A stretch of DNA of 64,000 nucleotides from Pseudomonadota bacterium (GCA_023390905.1 JAEWBY010000030.1:30789-94788), one strand, 5' to 3'; positions 43,371 through 52,794 are shown, numbered from the stretch's first letter. Numbers and translations are program-made. Notes: generated by a model not told the origin, from the sequence alone.

Positions 43371-44285
43371 CTACGTGCCGGTCAGTTGCGCGAGGAAGGA
43401 TTCCAGCGCCGGTGAACGACGGCGATTGAGCAGTTCCAGGCGATACAGCGGCCGGCTCAGCGAAACCTGCTGCTCCAGGGACAGCGCGCGCACGCGGCGC
43501 ATGGCGATCAGATCCTCCACCACGATCGAGGGCAGGATCGCCACTCCCGCGCCGGCGGCGACCGCGCGCGCGATGCCTTCGTTGCTGCCGATGGCCAGTT
43601 CATGCTTCGGCGTGATGCCGTGCGAACGCAGCAGGTTCTGCGCGACGCGGCGCGTGCCGGATCCGGATTCGCGCAGCAGCCAGGTGCGCTCGCTGAGCGC
43701 GGCGGCCGACACGCGGCGAATGGCCGTCGCGCCTTCGTCCGGTGCGATCACCACCAGCGCTTCCTCGCGCCAGTTCGAAGACTGGATGTGCGCATCCTCG
43801 ACCGGTCCTTCCACGAACGCCGCATCGACCTCGCACGCGATCACTGCCTGTGCGATCTGCGCGGTGTTGGCCACGACCAGCTCCACCTGAATATCGGGAT
43901 GGCGGCGCGCGAACGCGGCGATGTGCGGCGGCAGCCAGTAGCCGGCGACCGTGGTCGAGGCGCCGATGCGCAGCTCGCCCTTGCGCAGGCCGACCCGCTC
44001 ACGCACCTCCTCCAGCGCCACCCGCTCCAGCGCGAAGATGCCGCGCGCGTGTTCGAACAGGGCCTGGCCCCCTTCGGTCAGGCGCACCCCGCGCATGCCG
44101 CGCGCGCCGGCCGGGGCGCGGTCGACCAGCGGCAGATCGAGCTGGTGTTCCAGTTCGCGGACCGCCTTGGACACGGCGGACTGGGTGATGAACATCGTCT
44201 CGGCGGCGCGCGAGAAGCTCTGCTGCTCAACGACCGCGACGAACACCCGCAGCAGATGGAGATTGATGGAATGAGGAATATTCAT
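43371..44285 (-). CDS. LysR-type regulator, CysB/YeiE-like
   Basis: This 304-residue protein starts at ATG 44285 (MNIPHSINLHLLRVF). The LysR helix-turn-helix is VVEQQSFSRAAETMFITQSAVSKAVRELE. The sensor domain has GELRIGASTTVAGYWLPPHIAAFARRHPDIQVELVVANTAQI and WLLRESGSGTRRV, similar to E. coli YeiE. It is transcribed divergently from a YeiH-family exporter 80 bp away, a conserved pair, so it probably activates that gene in response to sulfite or a related sulfur anion. The substrate is from family knowledge, not from this sequence. Confidence 0.88.
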   Translation of the reverse strand: MNIPHSINLHLLRVFVAVVEQQSFSRAAETMFITQSAVSKAVRELEHQLDLPLVDRAPAGARGMRGVRLTEGGQALFEHARGIFALERVALEEVRERVGLRKGELRIGASTTVAGYWLPPHIAAFARRHPDIQVELVVANTAQIAQAVIACEVDAAFVEGPVEDAHIQSSNWREEALVVIAPDEGATAIRRVSAAALSERTWLLRESGSGTRRVAQNLLRSHGITPKHELAIGSNEGIARAVAAGAGVAILPSIVVEDLIAMRRVRALSLEQQVSLSRPLYRLELLNRRRSPALESFLAQLTGT

Positions 44286-44306
44286 GCATGAGGGAATTAT
44301 ATGCAT
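44284..44306. promoter_or_regulatory. Candidate LysR operator overlapping the regulator start codon
   Basis: Two ATGCAT hexamers (44284-44289 and 44301-44306), 11 bp apart, form an inverted repeat between the divergent lysR and yeiH-like genes; the first overlaps the regulator's start codon. The T-N11-A-like spacing and position are those of an autoregulating LysR site. The core is AT-rich (GGGAATTAT). Confidence 0.5.
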
Positions 44307-44365
44307 TGGACTCATTCTACGACGCCGACTAAGGTGCGCGCAGTCCGCCGCCGCACGCTTTCGCC

Positions 44366-45409
44366 ATGTCATCGCCCTCGCTGCCGCATCGTCTGGTCCC
44401 GTCCGGCCTGCCCCGACGCACCGCCGGCCTGGTGCTGGCCGGCGCGCTGGCCGGCCTCGCGCTCTGGCTGGCCTCGCTGCCGCGCGTGCAGGGGTGGGGC
44501 ATCAGTGCGCTGACCGCGGCGATCCTGCTGGGCATCGCGGTCGGCAATACGGTGTTTCCGCGCATCGCCGGACAGGCCGCGCCGGGCGTGGATTTCGCCA
44601 AGAGCACGCTGCTGCGGCTGGGCATCGTGCTGTACGGCTTCCGCATCACGGTGCAGGACATCGCGCAGGTCGGCGTGGCCGGCCTGATCATCGACGTGGT
44701 GATCGTGGCCTCGGTCTTCCTGCTGGCGGTGTGGCTGGGGACGCGCGTGTTCAAGCTGGATCGCGAAACCTCGATGCTGATCGGCGCCGGCAGCGCGATC
44801 TGCGGCGCGGCCGCGGTGATGGCGACCGAACCGGTGGTCAAGGCGCAGGCGCACAAGGTCGCGGTGGCGGTGGCCACGGTCGTGGTGTTCGGGACCGTCG
44901 GGATGTTCCTGTATCCGGCGCTGTATCCGCACCTGGGCATCGGTGAACACGCGTACGGACTGTTCGCCGGTTCGACCATCCATGAAGTGGCGCAGGTCGT
45001 CGTCGCCGGCAAGGCGGTGAGCGAATCGGCCGCCTCGGTCGCCGTGATCGAAAAAATGATCCGGGTGATGCTGCTGGCGCCGTTCCTCCTGCTGCTGTCC
45101 GCGCGCATCGGCGCGGCCGACGCCGCGGGCCAGCGGCCCAGGCTGATGATTCCGTGGTTCGCGGTGATGTTCATCGGGGTGGCGCTGTTCAATTCGCTGC
45201 ATCTGCTGGATCCGCGCTGGGTGCAGTGGATCGTGCAGGCCGATACCGTGCTGCTGGCAACGGCGATGGCCGCGCTCGGTCTGCGCACGCACGCCGGTGC
45301 GATCCGGCAGGCCGGCGTCAAGCCGCTGCTGCTGGCGCTGAGCCTGTTCGCCTTCCTGTTGCTGGGCGGCGGGGCGATCAACGCGATCGTGATGCGCCTG
45401 CTCGGCTGA
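44366..45409 (+). CDS. yeiH: YeiH/putative sulfate exporter family membrane protein
   Basis: This 347-residue protein has nine to eleven membrane helices. Motifs of the YeiH family: GWGISALTAAILLGIAVGNTVFP, LLRLGIVLYGFRITVQDI, SMLIGAGSAICGAAAVMATEPVV, and FAGSTIHEVAQVVVAGKAVS near the middle. Family members are proposed exporters of sulfate, sulfite or related anions; direct evidence is limited. It is divergent from the LysR gene. Confidence 0.9.
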   Translation: MSSPSLPHRLVPSGLPRRTAGLVLAGALAGLALWLASLPRVQGWGISALTAAILLGIAVGNTVFPRIAGQAAPGVDFAKSTLLRLGIVLYGFRITVQDIAQVGVAGLIIDVVIVASVFLLAVWLGTRVFKLDRETSMLIGAGSAICGAAAVMATEPVVKAQAHKVAVAVATVVVFGTVGMFLYPALYPHLGIGEHAYGLFAGSTIHEVAQVVVAGKAVSESAASVAVIEKMIRVMLLAPFLLLLSARIGAADAAGQRPRLMIPWFAVMFIGVALFNSLHLLDPRWVQWIVQADTVLLATAMAALGLRTHAGAIRQAGVKPLLLALSLFAFLLLGGGAINAIVMRLLG

Positions 45410-45479
45410 TGGCCCGCGACAACCGGTCGTGGCCATCGCGCGCTGCCTGCGCGCACCGAACCGGTACACTCCGCGCGTG

Positions 45480-45887
45480 ATGCCTCCCGCACTCCACTGC
45501 CCAATTGCCCGCCTGGCGCTGATCGCCGCGCTGTTGATGGCGTTCGTACCGCCGTTGGCGCGGCTGGTGGCGAGCGCTTCGCCGCAGGTGCTGTCCGGCC
45601 TGAGCGAACTGTGCACGGTCTCCGGACTCAAGTGGGTGGAGCTGTCGGATTTCACGCAGGCCCGTGCCGATGCATCGAACGGTGTGCTCCCGGCCGACGC
45701 CCACGGCGGGGCCGATTGTCCGTACTGCCTGTTGCCGGCCGCGATCACGGTCGCGCTGCTGGCGCTGGCGGCGTGGTGGTTTCCGTATCGCCGGGCGCGT
45801 GCGGCGCCGAACCATTATCGCGTGCCGTGTTTCGAAGGGCCCCCGTTGCGTGGGCTCGGGTCGCGCGGGCCGCCGTTGACACTCTGA
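45480..45887 (+). CDS. DUF2946 family protein
   Basis: This 135-residue protein starts at ATG 45480 with an N-terminal membrane helix (ARLALIAALLMAFVPPLARLV). A conserved cysteine (ELCTVSG) precedes the CxxC pair DCPYCLLPA and a second helix (AITVALLALAAWWF). DUF2946 proteins are usually beside TonB-dependent receptors, often copper-related, and their cysteines may bind metal. Here a receptor gene begins 72 bp downstream, so the two are likely one unit. Metal transport is inference. Confidence 0.8.
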   Translation: MPPALHCPIARLALIAALLMAFVPPLARLVASASPQVLSGLSELCTVSGLKWVELSDFTQARADASNGVLPADAHGGADCPYCLLPAAITVALLALAAWWFPYRRARAAPNHYRVPCFEGPPLRGLGSRGPPLTL

Positions 45888-45958
45888 AGAACACCCTTGC
45901 TGTTCGCTACGCGTGGCGATGACGCCGCGCGCCCCGTGTTTTCTTCGGAGTTTCCTGC

Positions 45959-48034
45959 ATGAGGCAGTCCTTTTGCGCGACGGCATGGTCGTCGCGCCTG
46001 TCCGTGGCGATCGCCGCCGCGCTGTTTTCCTGTTCCTTTCCCGCCATCGCCGACGAACTCGGCCAGGCGACCACGCTGGATCGCATCGAAGTGCGCGGCG
46101 TGAATGCACCCGCGACCACCGCGCCGACGATCGACCAGGCGCGTGAACGCCTGCGCGAACGCGCCGGCGGCACCGCCGTGGTCGATGCCGAACGCTACCG
46201 CGACGGTCGCGTCAGTACGCTCGTCGATGCGCTCGGCTATGCGCCGGGCGTGTTCGTGCAGCCGCGCTTCGGCACGGAGGAGTCGCGGTTGTCGATCCGC
46301 GGCTCGGCCCTGCAGCGCACCTTCCACGGCCGCGGCATCGAGTTGTTGCAGGACGGCAGCCCGCTGAACCTGGCCGACGGCGGGTTCGACTTCCAGGCAG
46401 TGGAGCCGTTGTCGGCGCGCTACATCGAGGTCTATCGCGGCGCCAATGCGCTGGAATATGGCGCGGCCACGCTGGGCGGTGCGATCAACTTCGTCTCGCC
46501 GACGGGCCTGAGCGCGCCGCCGCTCACCGCGCGCATCGAAGCCGGCAGCGATGGCTATCGCCGCGAACAACTGGCCGTGGCCGGACACGGTGAACGCGCC
46601 GACGGCTTCCTCAGCCTCAGCGGGTTCAGCCAGGACGGGTATCGCGATCACGCGCAGCAGGAGACGTGGCGGCTGTTCGGCAATGCGGGTTTCCGCATCG
46701 GCGAGGACGCCGAAGCGCGCGTCTACCTCACCCACGTGGATACGCGATCCGAATTGCCGGGCAGCCTGACGCGGGCCGAAGCCGAGCAGCATCCGCGCAT
46801 GGCCGCACCGGGCAACCTCACCGGTGATCAGCGGCGCGACTTCACGCTGGATCGCATGGCCGGGCGGTTCGCGTGGTCTCCGGTCGAAGGGCAGCAGTGG
46901 CTGCTGTCGATCTTCCACGCGCGCAAGTCCCTGCACCATCCGATCTTCCAGGTGCTGGAGCAGGACAGCCGCGATACCGGCATCGATCTGCGCTGGCGCG
47001 CCGACAACGAACTGGCCGGCCATCGCAACGTGCTGGTTGCCGGCGTGCAGGTTTCGCAGGGCGACACGGACGATGATCGCTTCGCCAACGTCAACGGCCG
47101 GGCCGGTGCGCGCACCAACCAGTTCCGCCAGCGCGCGCGCAATGCGCGGCTGTATGTCGAGGATCAGTTCTGGATCGCGCCGGACTTCACGGTGTCGCTG
47201 GGTGCGCAGGCGATGCGCGCGGATCGCCGATCACGGGATCGCTTCATCACTGGCGGCCGCGATGAAAGTTTCGATGTGGAGTATCGCGGCGTCAGTCCCA
47301 AGCTTGGTGCGCGTGTGTTGCTGGACGAGGACAGCGAACTGTTCGCCAACGTCAGCCGCAGCCTGGAACCGCCGAGCTTCGGCGAACTCAGTGGCGGGCC
47401 GAACATCAGCCAGGTCGACACGCAGCGCGCCACCACCGCCGAGATCGGTTTCCGTACCCGGCGCGAACGGCTGTCGATCGATCTGGCCCTCTACCGATCG
47501 CGCGTGGAAGGCGAGTTGCTGGCGCTCAATGACGGGCAGGGCAATCCGCTCGGCACGATCAATGCCGATCGCACGCTGCATCAGGGCATAGAGGCCGGCA
47601 TGGACTGGCGCCTGGCCGATGCGTGGACGTTGTCGATGAACTATCTGTGGAACGACTTCCGCTTCGATCGGGATCGCGTGTATGGCGACCATGCGCTGGC
47701 CGGCATTCCGCCGCAGCAGTTGCGCACGCAACTGCGTTGGCAGGCGACGCCCGGGCTGCGCGTCACGCCCAACGTGGAATGGTCGCCGCAGGCGTACTAC
47801 ATCGATCACGCCAACACTCTGCGTGCGCCCGGCCACGTGCTGCTCGGCCTGCGCGTGGGCGGCGACATCGCGGAAGGCTGGAACTGGTTCGTCGACGCCC
47901 GCAATCTGCAGGACCGGCGCTGGATTTCCTCCACCGGCGTGATCGCCGATGCGCGCGGCATGGACAGCCGCAACTTCCTGCCGGGCGACGGGCGATCGTT
48001 CTACGCGGGCGTGGAGTGGCGGCCCACGCGCTAG
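45959..48034 (+). CDS. TonB-dependent receptor (FecA/siderophore or metal type)
   Basis: This 691-residue receptor starts at ATG 45959 with GGAG upstream and has a signal peptide ending near SFPAIA. A TonB box-like ATTLDRIEVRGVN precedes the plug: GGTAVVDAERYRDGRVSTLVDALGYAPGVFVQPRFGTEESRLSIRGSALQRTFHGRGIELLQDG. The barrel follows, ending in FYAGVEWRPTR, so the terminal aromatic residue usual for outer-membrane insertion is not at the last position. There is no N-terminal signalling domain. It is smaller than the carbohydrate receptor at 20953 and more like siderophore/metal receptors. It follows DUF2946. Confidence 0.88.
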   Translation: MRQSFCATAWSSRLSVAIAAALFSCSFPAIADELGQATTLDRIEVRGVNAPATTAPTIDQARERLRERAGGTAVVDAERYRDGRVSTLVDALGYAPGVFVQPRFGTEESRLSIRGSALQRTFHGRGIELLQDGSPLNLADGGFDFQAVEPLSARYIEVYRGANALEYGAATLGGAINFVSPTGLSAPPLTARIEAGSDGYRREQLAVAGHGERADGFLSLSGFSQDGYRDHAQQETWRLFGNAGFRIGEDAEARVYLTHVDTRSELPGSLTRAEAEQHPRMAAPGNLTGDQRRDFTLDRMAGRFAWSPVEGQQWLLSIFHARKSLHHPIFQVLEQDSRDTGIDLRWRADNELAGHRNVLVAGVQVSQGDTDDDRFANVNGRAGARTNQFRQRARNARLYVEDQFWIAPDFTVSLGAQAMRADRRSRDRFITGGRDESFDVEYRGVSPKLGARVLLDEDSELFANVSRSLEPPSFGELSGGPNISQVDTQRATTAEIGFRTRRERLSIDLALYRSRVEGELLALNDGQGNPLGTINADRTLHQGIEAGMDWRLADAWTLSMNYLWNDFRFDRDRVYGDHALAGIPPQQLRTQLRWQATPGLRVTPNVEWSPQAYYIDHANTLRAPGHVLLGLRVGGDIAEGWNWFVDARNLQDRRWISSTGVIADARGMDSRNFLPGDGRSFYAGVEWRPTR

Positions 48035-48046
48035 GCATCGGGGCGC

Positions 48047-48071
48047 TGCGACGGTTTCGCCGTTCGTCGCA
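48047..48071 (+). terminator. Hairpin after the TonB receptor gene
   Basis: TGCGACG (48047-48053) pairs with CGTCGCA (48065-48071) over an 11-nt loop that itself can form CGG/CCG pairs. It lies 13 bases past the stop. No T-run follows. Confidence 0.4.
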
Positions 48072-48190
48072 TCTGGTGGAAGGTCCGGCGCGCGCACGTG
48101 CGTGCCGGGCATTCAAACCCTGGGCGTGTTGCCGGCATCCAACCGGTGCGCGCCCGAGGTTTTCGGATCCGCCCCCGCCAGGAAGCCCGC

Positions 48191-49699
48191 ATGAATGCCT
48201 TGTCCCTGTTGTTCGCCAGCGTGATGACCCTGTGGCAGATGATGGCTGGCGGCGCGGACGTGCCGGCAGCGGACGGCCAGGCGATCACGCGGCCCGCGCC
48301 ACCGGTGGGTCTGGATCAGTATCTGCGCGACAAGATGGCGCGCAAGCGCATTCCGGGCTTGCAGATCGCGGTGGTGCGCGACGGCGCGATCGTGTACTCG
48401 GCCGCCTACGGCACGGCCAACCTGCAGGACGGCGTCGCGGTGACGCCGCAGACGGTGTTCTCGATCAATTCGGCGAGCAAGGCCTTCACCGGCGTGGCGA
48501 TCCTGCAACTGGCCGAAGCCGGCGCGCTGCAACTGGATGCGCCGGTGTCGCGTTATCTGCCCGGGCTGCCGGATGCGTGGCAGCCGATCACCCTGCGGCA
48601 ACTGCTCAACCACACCTCGGGCCTGCCGGACATCCTCATTCCGCCGCGCGCGCAGGGCACCGGCACGATGGTGGGCGATGGCAGCGAAGCCGATGCGTGG
48701 AAAACCGTGCAGACATTGCCGATGGATTTTCCCACCGGCACCGCGTATCGCTACAACCAGACCAACTACGTGCTGCTCGGCAAGGTGATCGATCGACTGA
48801 GCGGTCAGCCGTTCGCCGAGTTCATCCGCGATCGCCAGTTCCGCGCGGCCGGCATGACGCACGCCGGTTACGGCGATTCGCGCGACGTCACGCCGCATCG
48901 CGCGCAGCCGTATCGCTATCCGCAGGGCGCCGCGCAGAACAGGGACGCATTGCAGAACGCGTTCGACGAGTTTCCCGCATTCCTGCGCACCGGCGCCGGC
49001 ATCAATGCCACCGCCGAGGACATCGCGCGCTGGTTGATCGCGCTCCAGCAGGAGCGCCTGCTGACGCGTGCAAGCCTCGAACAACTGTGGCAACCCGGCC
49101 GTTTCAACGATGGCCGGCCCACGCCATGGGCCGCAGGCTGGCCGATCATCGCGCGCGATGAACATCCTGCGGTCGCCGGCATCGGCGGGCGCCGTTCGGC
49201 CTTCTATGTCTACCCCGCGGATAATCTGTCGGTGGTCGTACTGACCAATCTGGCGGGCGCGAATCCGGAAGAATTCATCGATGAAGTCGCCAGCTTCTGG
49301 ATCCCGGGGCTGAGCGTGAAGGACGGCGGTGGCCTGGATCGATCGCTGCGGACCCTGCACACCGCATTGAGCGCCGGCGGCTGGAAGAATGCGCGGCGGA
49401 TCGCCGCGGATCTGCGCGCGCGCGATGCCTCGCTGGAATGGAACGAGGATGCGCTCAACGTCTGGGGTTATCGGTTGATGCAGGAAGGGCAGCTCGCGCA
49501 GAGCATCGCCGTGCTCGAACTCAATACGCAACTGTATCCGCGCAGCGCCAATACATTCGATTCCCTGGCCGAAGCGCACGAAACCCGCGGCGATACGGCC
49601 GCGGCCATCCGCAACTACCGGCGATCACTGGAACTGGATCCGGCCAACACCAACGCGGTCAACCATCTGCGTGCACTCGGCGCCGCCCCTGACGCCTAG
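48191..49699 (+). CDS. Serine hydrolase (class C beta-lactamase family) with TPR-like tail
   Basis: This 502-residue protein starts at ATG 48191. It has an N-terminal signal/hydrophobic region (LSLLFASVMTLWQMMAGG), then an acyl-transfer fold with SxxK (FSINSASKAFTGVAI), YxN (AYRYNQTNYVLLG) and a late GIGGRRSAFYVY. Residues about 395-500 form TPR-like helices (WGYRLMQEGQLAQSIAVLELNTQLYP; GDTAAAIRNYRRSLELDP). Family members include esterases and D-alanyl-D-amino-acid peptidases; substrate is not shown. It is the first of two such genes here. Confidence 0.87.
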   Translation: MNALSLLFASVMTLWQMMAGGADVPAADGQAITRPAPPVGLDQYLRDKMARKRIPGLQIAVVRDGAIVYSAAYGTANLQDGVAVTPQTVFSINSASKAFTGVAILQLAEAGALQLDAPVSRYLPGLPDAWQPITLRQLLNHTSGLPDILIPPRAQGTGTMVGDGSEADAWKTVQTLPMDFPTGTAYRYNQTNYVLLGKVIDRLSGQPFAEFIRDRQFRAAGMTHAGYGDSRDVTPHRAQPYRYPQGAAQNRDALQNAFDEFPAFLRTGAGINATAEDIARWLIALQQERLLTRASLEQLWQPGRFNDGRPTPWAAGWPIIARDEHPAVAGIGGRRSAFYVYPADNLSVVVLTNLAGANPEEFIDEVASFWIPGLSVKDGGGLDRSLRTLHTALSAGGWKNARRIAADLRARDASLEWNEDALNVWGYRLMQEGQLAQSIAVLELNTQLYPRSANTFDSLAEAHETRGDTAAAIRNYRRSLELDPANTNAVNHLRALGAAPDA

Positions 49700-49770
49700 T
49701 GTTGCACCCGCACTTGCGCCGGTGACCTGCGCGTTATCCAATCAGGACGAATCACCGGCGGGGATATCGG

Positions 49771-51021
49771 ATGCGGATTCGGACAGCGGGCGTGCAGCGC
49801 CGCGATTTTCTGCGCGCGTTGCTGGCGGGAGCGGCGGCGGCTTCAGTACCGGCATGGGCCATCGACCCGGCCCGTTACGATCATCCATGGATTCCGGATG
49901 ACGTGTTTCTCGGCGATTTGCCCGAATGGCTGGACCGCCTCGGCGTGCCCGGCGTCGGCATCGCCGTGGTCGAAGCCGGTGAAGTGGCGTGGACGCATTC
50001 GGCCGGCATCGCCGATACCTCCAGCGGGCGGGCGGTGACGGAATCGAGCGTGTTCGAATGCGCCTCGCTGAGCAAACCGGTTTTCGCCTGCCTGGTGCTG
50101 CAACTGATCGATGAAGGCCGTCTGCGGCTGGAGGATCGCCTAGTCGATCATCTGCGCCCGGACTATCACGACACGGCCGACGCGCGGCTGAATCGGATCA
50201 CCGTGCATGATGTGCTGCGCCATACCAGCGGGCTGCCGAACTGGCGCACGCACCCGGACCGCGAACCGTTGCGCACCGAGGCCGAGCCGGCGCGCGCATT
50301 GCGCTATTCGGGCGAAGCATTCTTCTGGCTGCAATTGATCGTCGAACGGATCTGCGACGCGGGGCTGGATCGGATCGCGCAGCAGCGCCTGTTCGCACCG
50401 GCCGGCATGCATCGCAGCACCTTTACCTGGAACGCGAACGCGGCGCGCGAATCGGTCGCCGGCGTGCCCGCGCCGGGCGAATCACGGCCTGCGCAGACCT
50501 TCCGCGAACAATGGCCGGTGCTGCAGGCGATCGCGGATCGATCCGGAAAGCCGCTGGCCGACTGGCGCTGGGCCGATGGGGTCGCGCATCTGCCGGAAGC
50601 CGCCGCCGCTTCGCCGCCGGGCCGCTTCGTCTGGGCGGGGGATCTGCTCGCCAATTCCGCCGCCAGCCTGCGCGGCCCGGTCAGCGATTACGCGCGCTTC
50701 CTGATCTGGGCCATGCGTGGCGAAGCCGCGCCGCATGGACTGAAGGATCGCACGCGCGCACTGATGTTCACTCCGCAGTTCGCGGTCACCCCGGGTGGCA
50801 TCGACAAGGGTCTGGGCTGGAACCTCGAACGCATCGGCAACGATCAGCGCTGGTGCTTCCACGGGGGCAGCAATGCGGGCCTGTACAAGGCCTTCGTCGT
50901 GGGCGATCCGCTGCGACAGCGCGGCATCGTGGTGATGGCCAACGGCGGCGGCGCCACCGGGCTCTATCAACGCGTGATACGCGCGGGCGTGAAGCGCGAT
51001 CTGCTGGCTTTCGATCTGTAG
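49771..51021 (+). CDS. Serine hydrolase (class C beta-lactamase family), Tat-type signal
   Basis: This 416-residue protein has a twin-arginine-like signal (QRRDFLRALLAGAAAASVPAWA). The serine hydrolase fold shows SxxK (FECASLSKPVFACLV), a Tyr motif (ALRYSGEAFFWLQLIV) and HGG (CFHGGSNAGLY). It has no TPR tail and its sequence diverges from the preceding hydrolase, so the two are not a recent duplication. The next gene is a TonB-like transducer. Confidence 0.87.
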   Translation: MRIRTAGVQRRDFLRALLAGAAAASVPAWAIDPARYDHPWIPDDVFLGDLPEWLDRLGVPGVGIAVVEAGEVAWTHSAGIADTSSGRAVTESSVFECASLSKPVFACLVLQLIDEGRLRLEDRLVDHLRPDYHDTADARLNRITVHDVLRHTSGLPNWRTHPDREPLRTEAEPARALRYSGEAFFWLQLIVERICDAGLDRIAQQRLFAPAGMHRSTFTWNANAARESVAGVPAPGESRPAQTFREQWPVLQAIADRSGKPLADWRWADGVAHLPEAAAASPPGRFVWAGDLLANSAASLRGPVSDYARFLIWAMRGEAAPHGLKDRTRALMFTPQFAVTPGGIDKGLGWNLERIGNDQRWCFHGGSNAGLYKAFVVGDPLRQRGIVVMANGGGATGLYQRVIRAGVKRDLLAFDL

Positions 51022-51095
51022 CGCGGCGGCGGCACGCACTGCCATCGTTCCGTCATCGTGGTGCCGTAGTCTCCCGCCGCTCCAGGGGGATCACG

Positions 51096-52028
51096 ATGAA
51101 CAAGAAGGCTTGCCTGATCGCCGGCGTCGCGTTGTGCGTGTTTGGCGGTTGCCAGCAGGAGGACACGACGCCGGCGATGTCGAATCCGGTGGCGCAACGT
51201 GCCGAGCGCGTGTCGACCGAGGGCGTGATCGACCACGCCGATTTGCCCGCGCGGGCGCAGCAGGCGCTGCAACAGCAGCGGCTGGTCGCGCCGGGCGGTG
51301 ACAATGCAGTCGAGTTCTATCTTGCGGCGCGTGAACGTTCACCCGGTGATGCGGCAATCCAGGCGGCGTTGATCGAACTCCAGCCGTATGTACTGATCGC
51401 GACCGAGCAGGCGCTCGATCGCGGTGATGCAGCCGAGGCCACGCGCCTGCTCGGTCTGATGCAAAGCACCGACCCGCGTGCGCCCTCGCTGGCGCGACTG
51501 CGCACGGATCTGCATGCGCTCGCCGAGCAGGCGCGGCTGGAAGGCGCGCGCCCCGCGTCGATCACTTCTGCCGTGGCGCCGCCGCCGACTCCAGCCGCAT
51601 CGGTTCCGGCCGTCGCCCGAACAGACGCACCCAGCGTGTCGCCCGAGGCCGCCATCGCCACGCCGATCTTCGAAACACCCGACGTCACACCGCCTCCGGC
51701 ATCGCCGGCAACTCCGATCAGTCGCGCCGAAGTCGCGACCGCCCCGCCGCGCGTGGCGAGCGTGCAGGCGAATGCGGCCCCGCGCCTGCTGCAGGATGCG
51801 CAACCGCGCTATCCGCTGCCTGCATTGCGCAACCGCATCGAAGGGCGCGTCGATGTGGCCTTCGTCGTGCGGCCCGACGGCAGCGTCAGCGATATCCGGC
51901 TGGTGTCCGCGCAACCGGAAGGCCTGTTCGACGCTTCCGCGCTGGCGGTCGCCGCACGCTGGCGATTCGAGCCCAGCGATCGCGCGCATCCGCAGCAGCG
52001 CACCGTGCATTTCCGCCTGCCGCGCTGA
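51096..52028 (+). CDS. TonB-like energy transducer, possible lipoprotein
   Basis: This 310-residue protein starts at ATG 51096 with AGGGGG upstream. The N-terminus is a lipoprotein-like signal with Cys19 (VALCVFGGC; the -3 residue is Phe, so the lipobox is not canonical). A helical segment (about 50-140, AALIELQPYVLIATEQALDRGD) and a Pro/Ala/Val-rich linker (about 150-215) lead to a C-terminal TonB domain (QPRYPLPALRNRIEGRVDVAFVVRPDGSVSDIRLV ... AARWRFEPSD). Lipid-anchored TonB variants are unusual, because the ordinary protein is anchored in the inner membrane by a transmembrane helix. ExbB/ExbD partners are not in the window. Confidence 0.8.
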   Translation: MNKKACLIAGVALCVFGGCQQEDTTPAMSNPVAQRAERVSTEGVIDHADLPARAQQALQQQRLVAPGGDNAVEFYLAARERSPGDAAIQAALIELQPYVLIATEQALDRGDAAEATRLLGLMQSTDPRAPSLARLRTDLHALAEQARLEGARPASITSAVAPPPTPAASVPAVARTDAPSVSPEAAIATPIFETPDVTPPPASPATPISRAEVATAPPRVASVQANAAPRLLQDAQPRYPLPALRNRIEGRVDVAFVVRPDGSVSDIRLVSAQPEGLFDASALAVAARWRFEPSDRAHPQQRTVHFRLPR

Positions 52029-52113
52029 GCGCGTGGCCTCACCGAGCATCGCGTCGAGGAGATCGCGAGCTGAACGCTGGCGCCGTTTGCCCGGCTGCGG
52101 CGACAATGCGGCC

Positions 52114-52794
52114 ATGACGACGACACACGAACTGCTGGAAACCGTCGAACAGGAGACCGGCGCCGCGCCGGCCTGGTCGATCCTGTGGCTGCACGGGCTG
52201 GGCGCCGACGGCCACGATTTCGCGCCCATCGTTCCCGAACTGGTCCGCGCGGACTGGCCGGCGCTGCGCTTCGTGTTTCCGCATGCGCCGGTGCGCGCGG
52301 TGACGATCAACAACGGCGTTCGCATGCGCGCCTGGTACGATATCGCCGGCATGGATTTCGCCACCCGCGCCGATGCCGCTGGCATCGAAGCCTCGCTGGT
52401 CCAGGTCGATGCATTGATTGCACGCGAGCTGGAGTGCGGCATCGCGCCGGAGCGCCTGCTGCTGGCCGGCTTCTCGCAGGGCGGGGCGATCGCGCTCTCG
52501 GCGGCGTTGCGGCGCACCCGGCCGTTGGCCGGCGTCATCGCGCTGTCCACGTATCTGCCGGGCATGGCCCGGGCCGGCAGTCACCTCGCGGAGGGTGCGG
52601 CGGCGCAGCCGGTGTTCATGGCGCATGGCACGGCCGATCCGGTCGTTCCGATGATCCATGCCGAAACCAGCGCCCAGGCCCTGCGGCAGATGGGGTTCAA
52701 CGTCGACTGGCACCGGTATCCGATGGGCCATCAGGTCTGCGCGGACGAAATCCGGGATCTCGCTGACTGGATGTCGCTCCGCTTTGCGTTGTGA
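52114..52794 (+). CDS. Carboxylesterase / phospholipase family alpha/beta hydrolase
   Basis: This 226-residue protein starts at ATG 52114. The carboxylesterase (esterase II/YeiG-like) signature is WLHGLGADGHDF at the oxyanion region, nucleophile Ser in GFSQGGAIALS, Asp in GTADPVVP, and His in YPMGHQVCADEI. It has no signal peptide, so it is cytosolic. It hydrolyses short-chain esters; the real substrate is unknown. It stands between the TonB gene and algR. Confidence 0.92.
   Translation: MTTTHELLETVEQETGAAPAWSILWLHGLGADGHDFAPIVPELVRADWPALRFVFPHAPVRAVTINNGVRMRAWYDIAGMDFATRADAAGIEASLVQVDALIARELECGIAPERLLLAGFSQGGAIALSAALRRTRPLAGVIALSTYLPGMARAGSHLAEGAAAQPVFMAHGTADPVVPMIHAETSAQALRQMGFNVDWHRYPMGHQVCADEIRDLADWMSLRFAL

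Noticed and set aside
49771..51021. Classical AmpC beta-lactamase
   Set aside because: SxxK and HGG-type motifs are shared with esterases and peptidases of the same fold; the KTG context and AmpC-specific loops are not clear.
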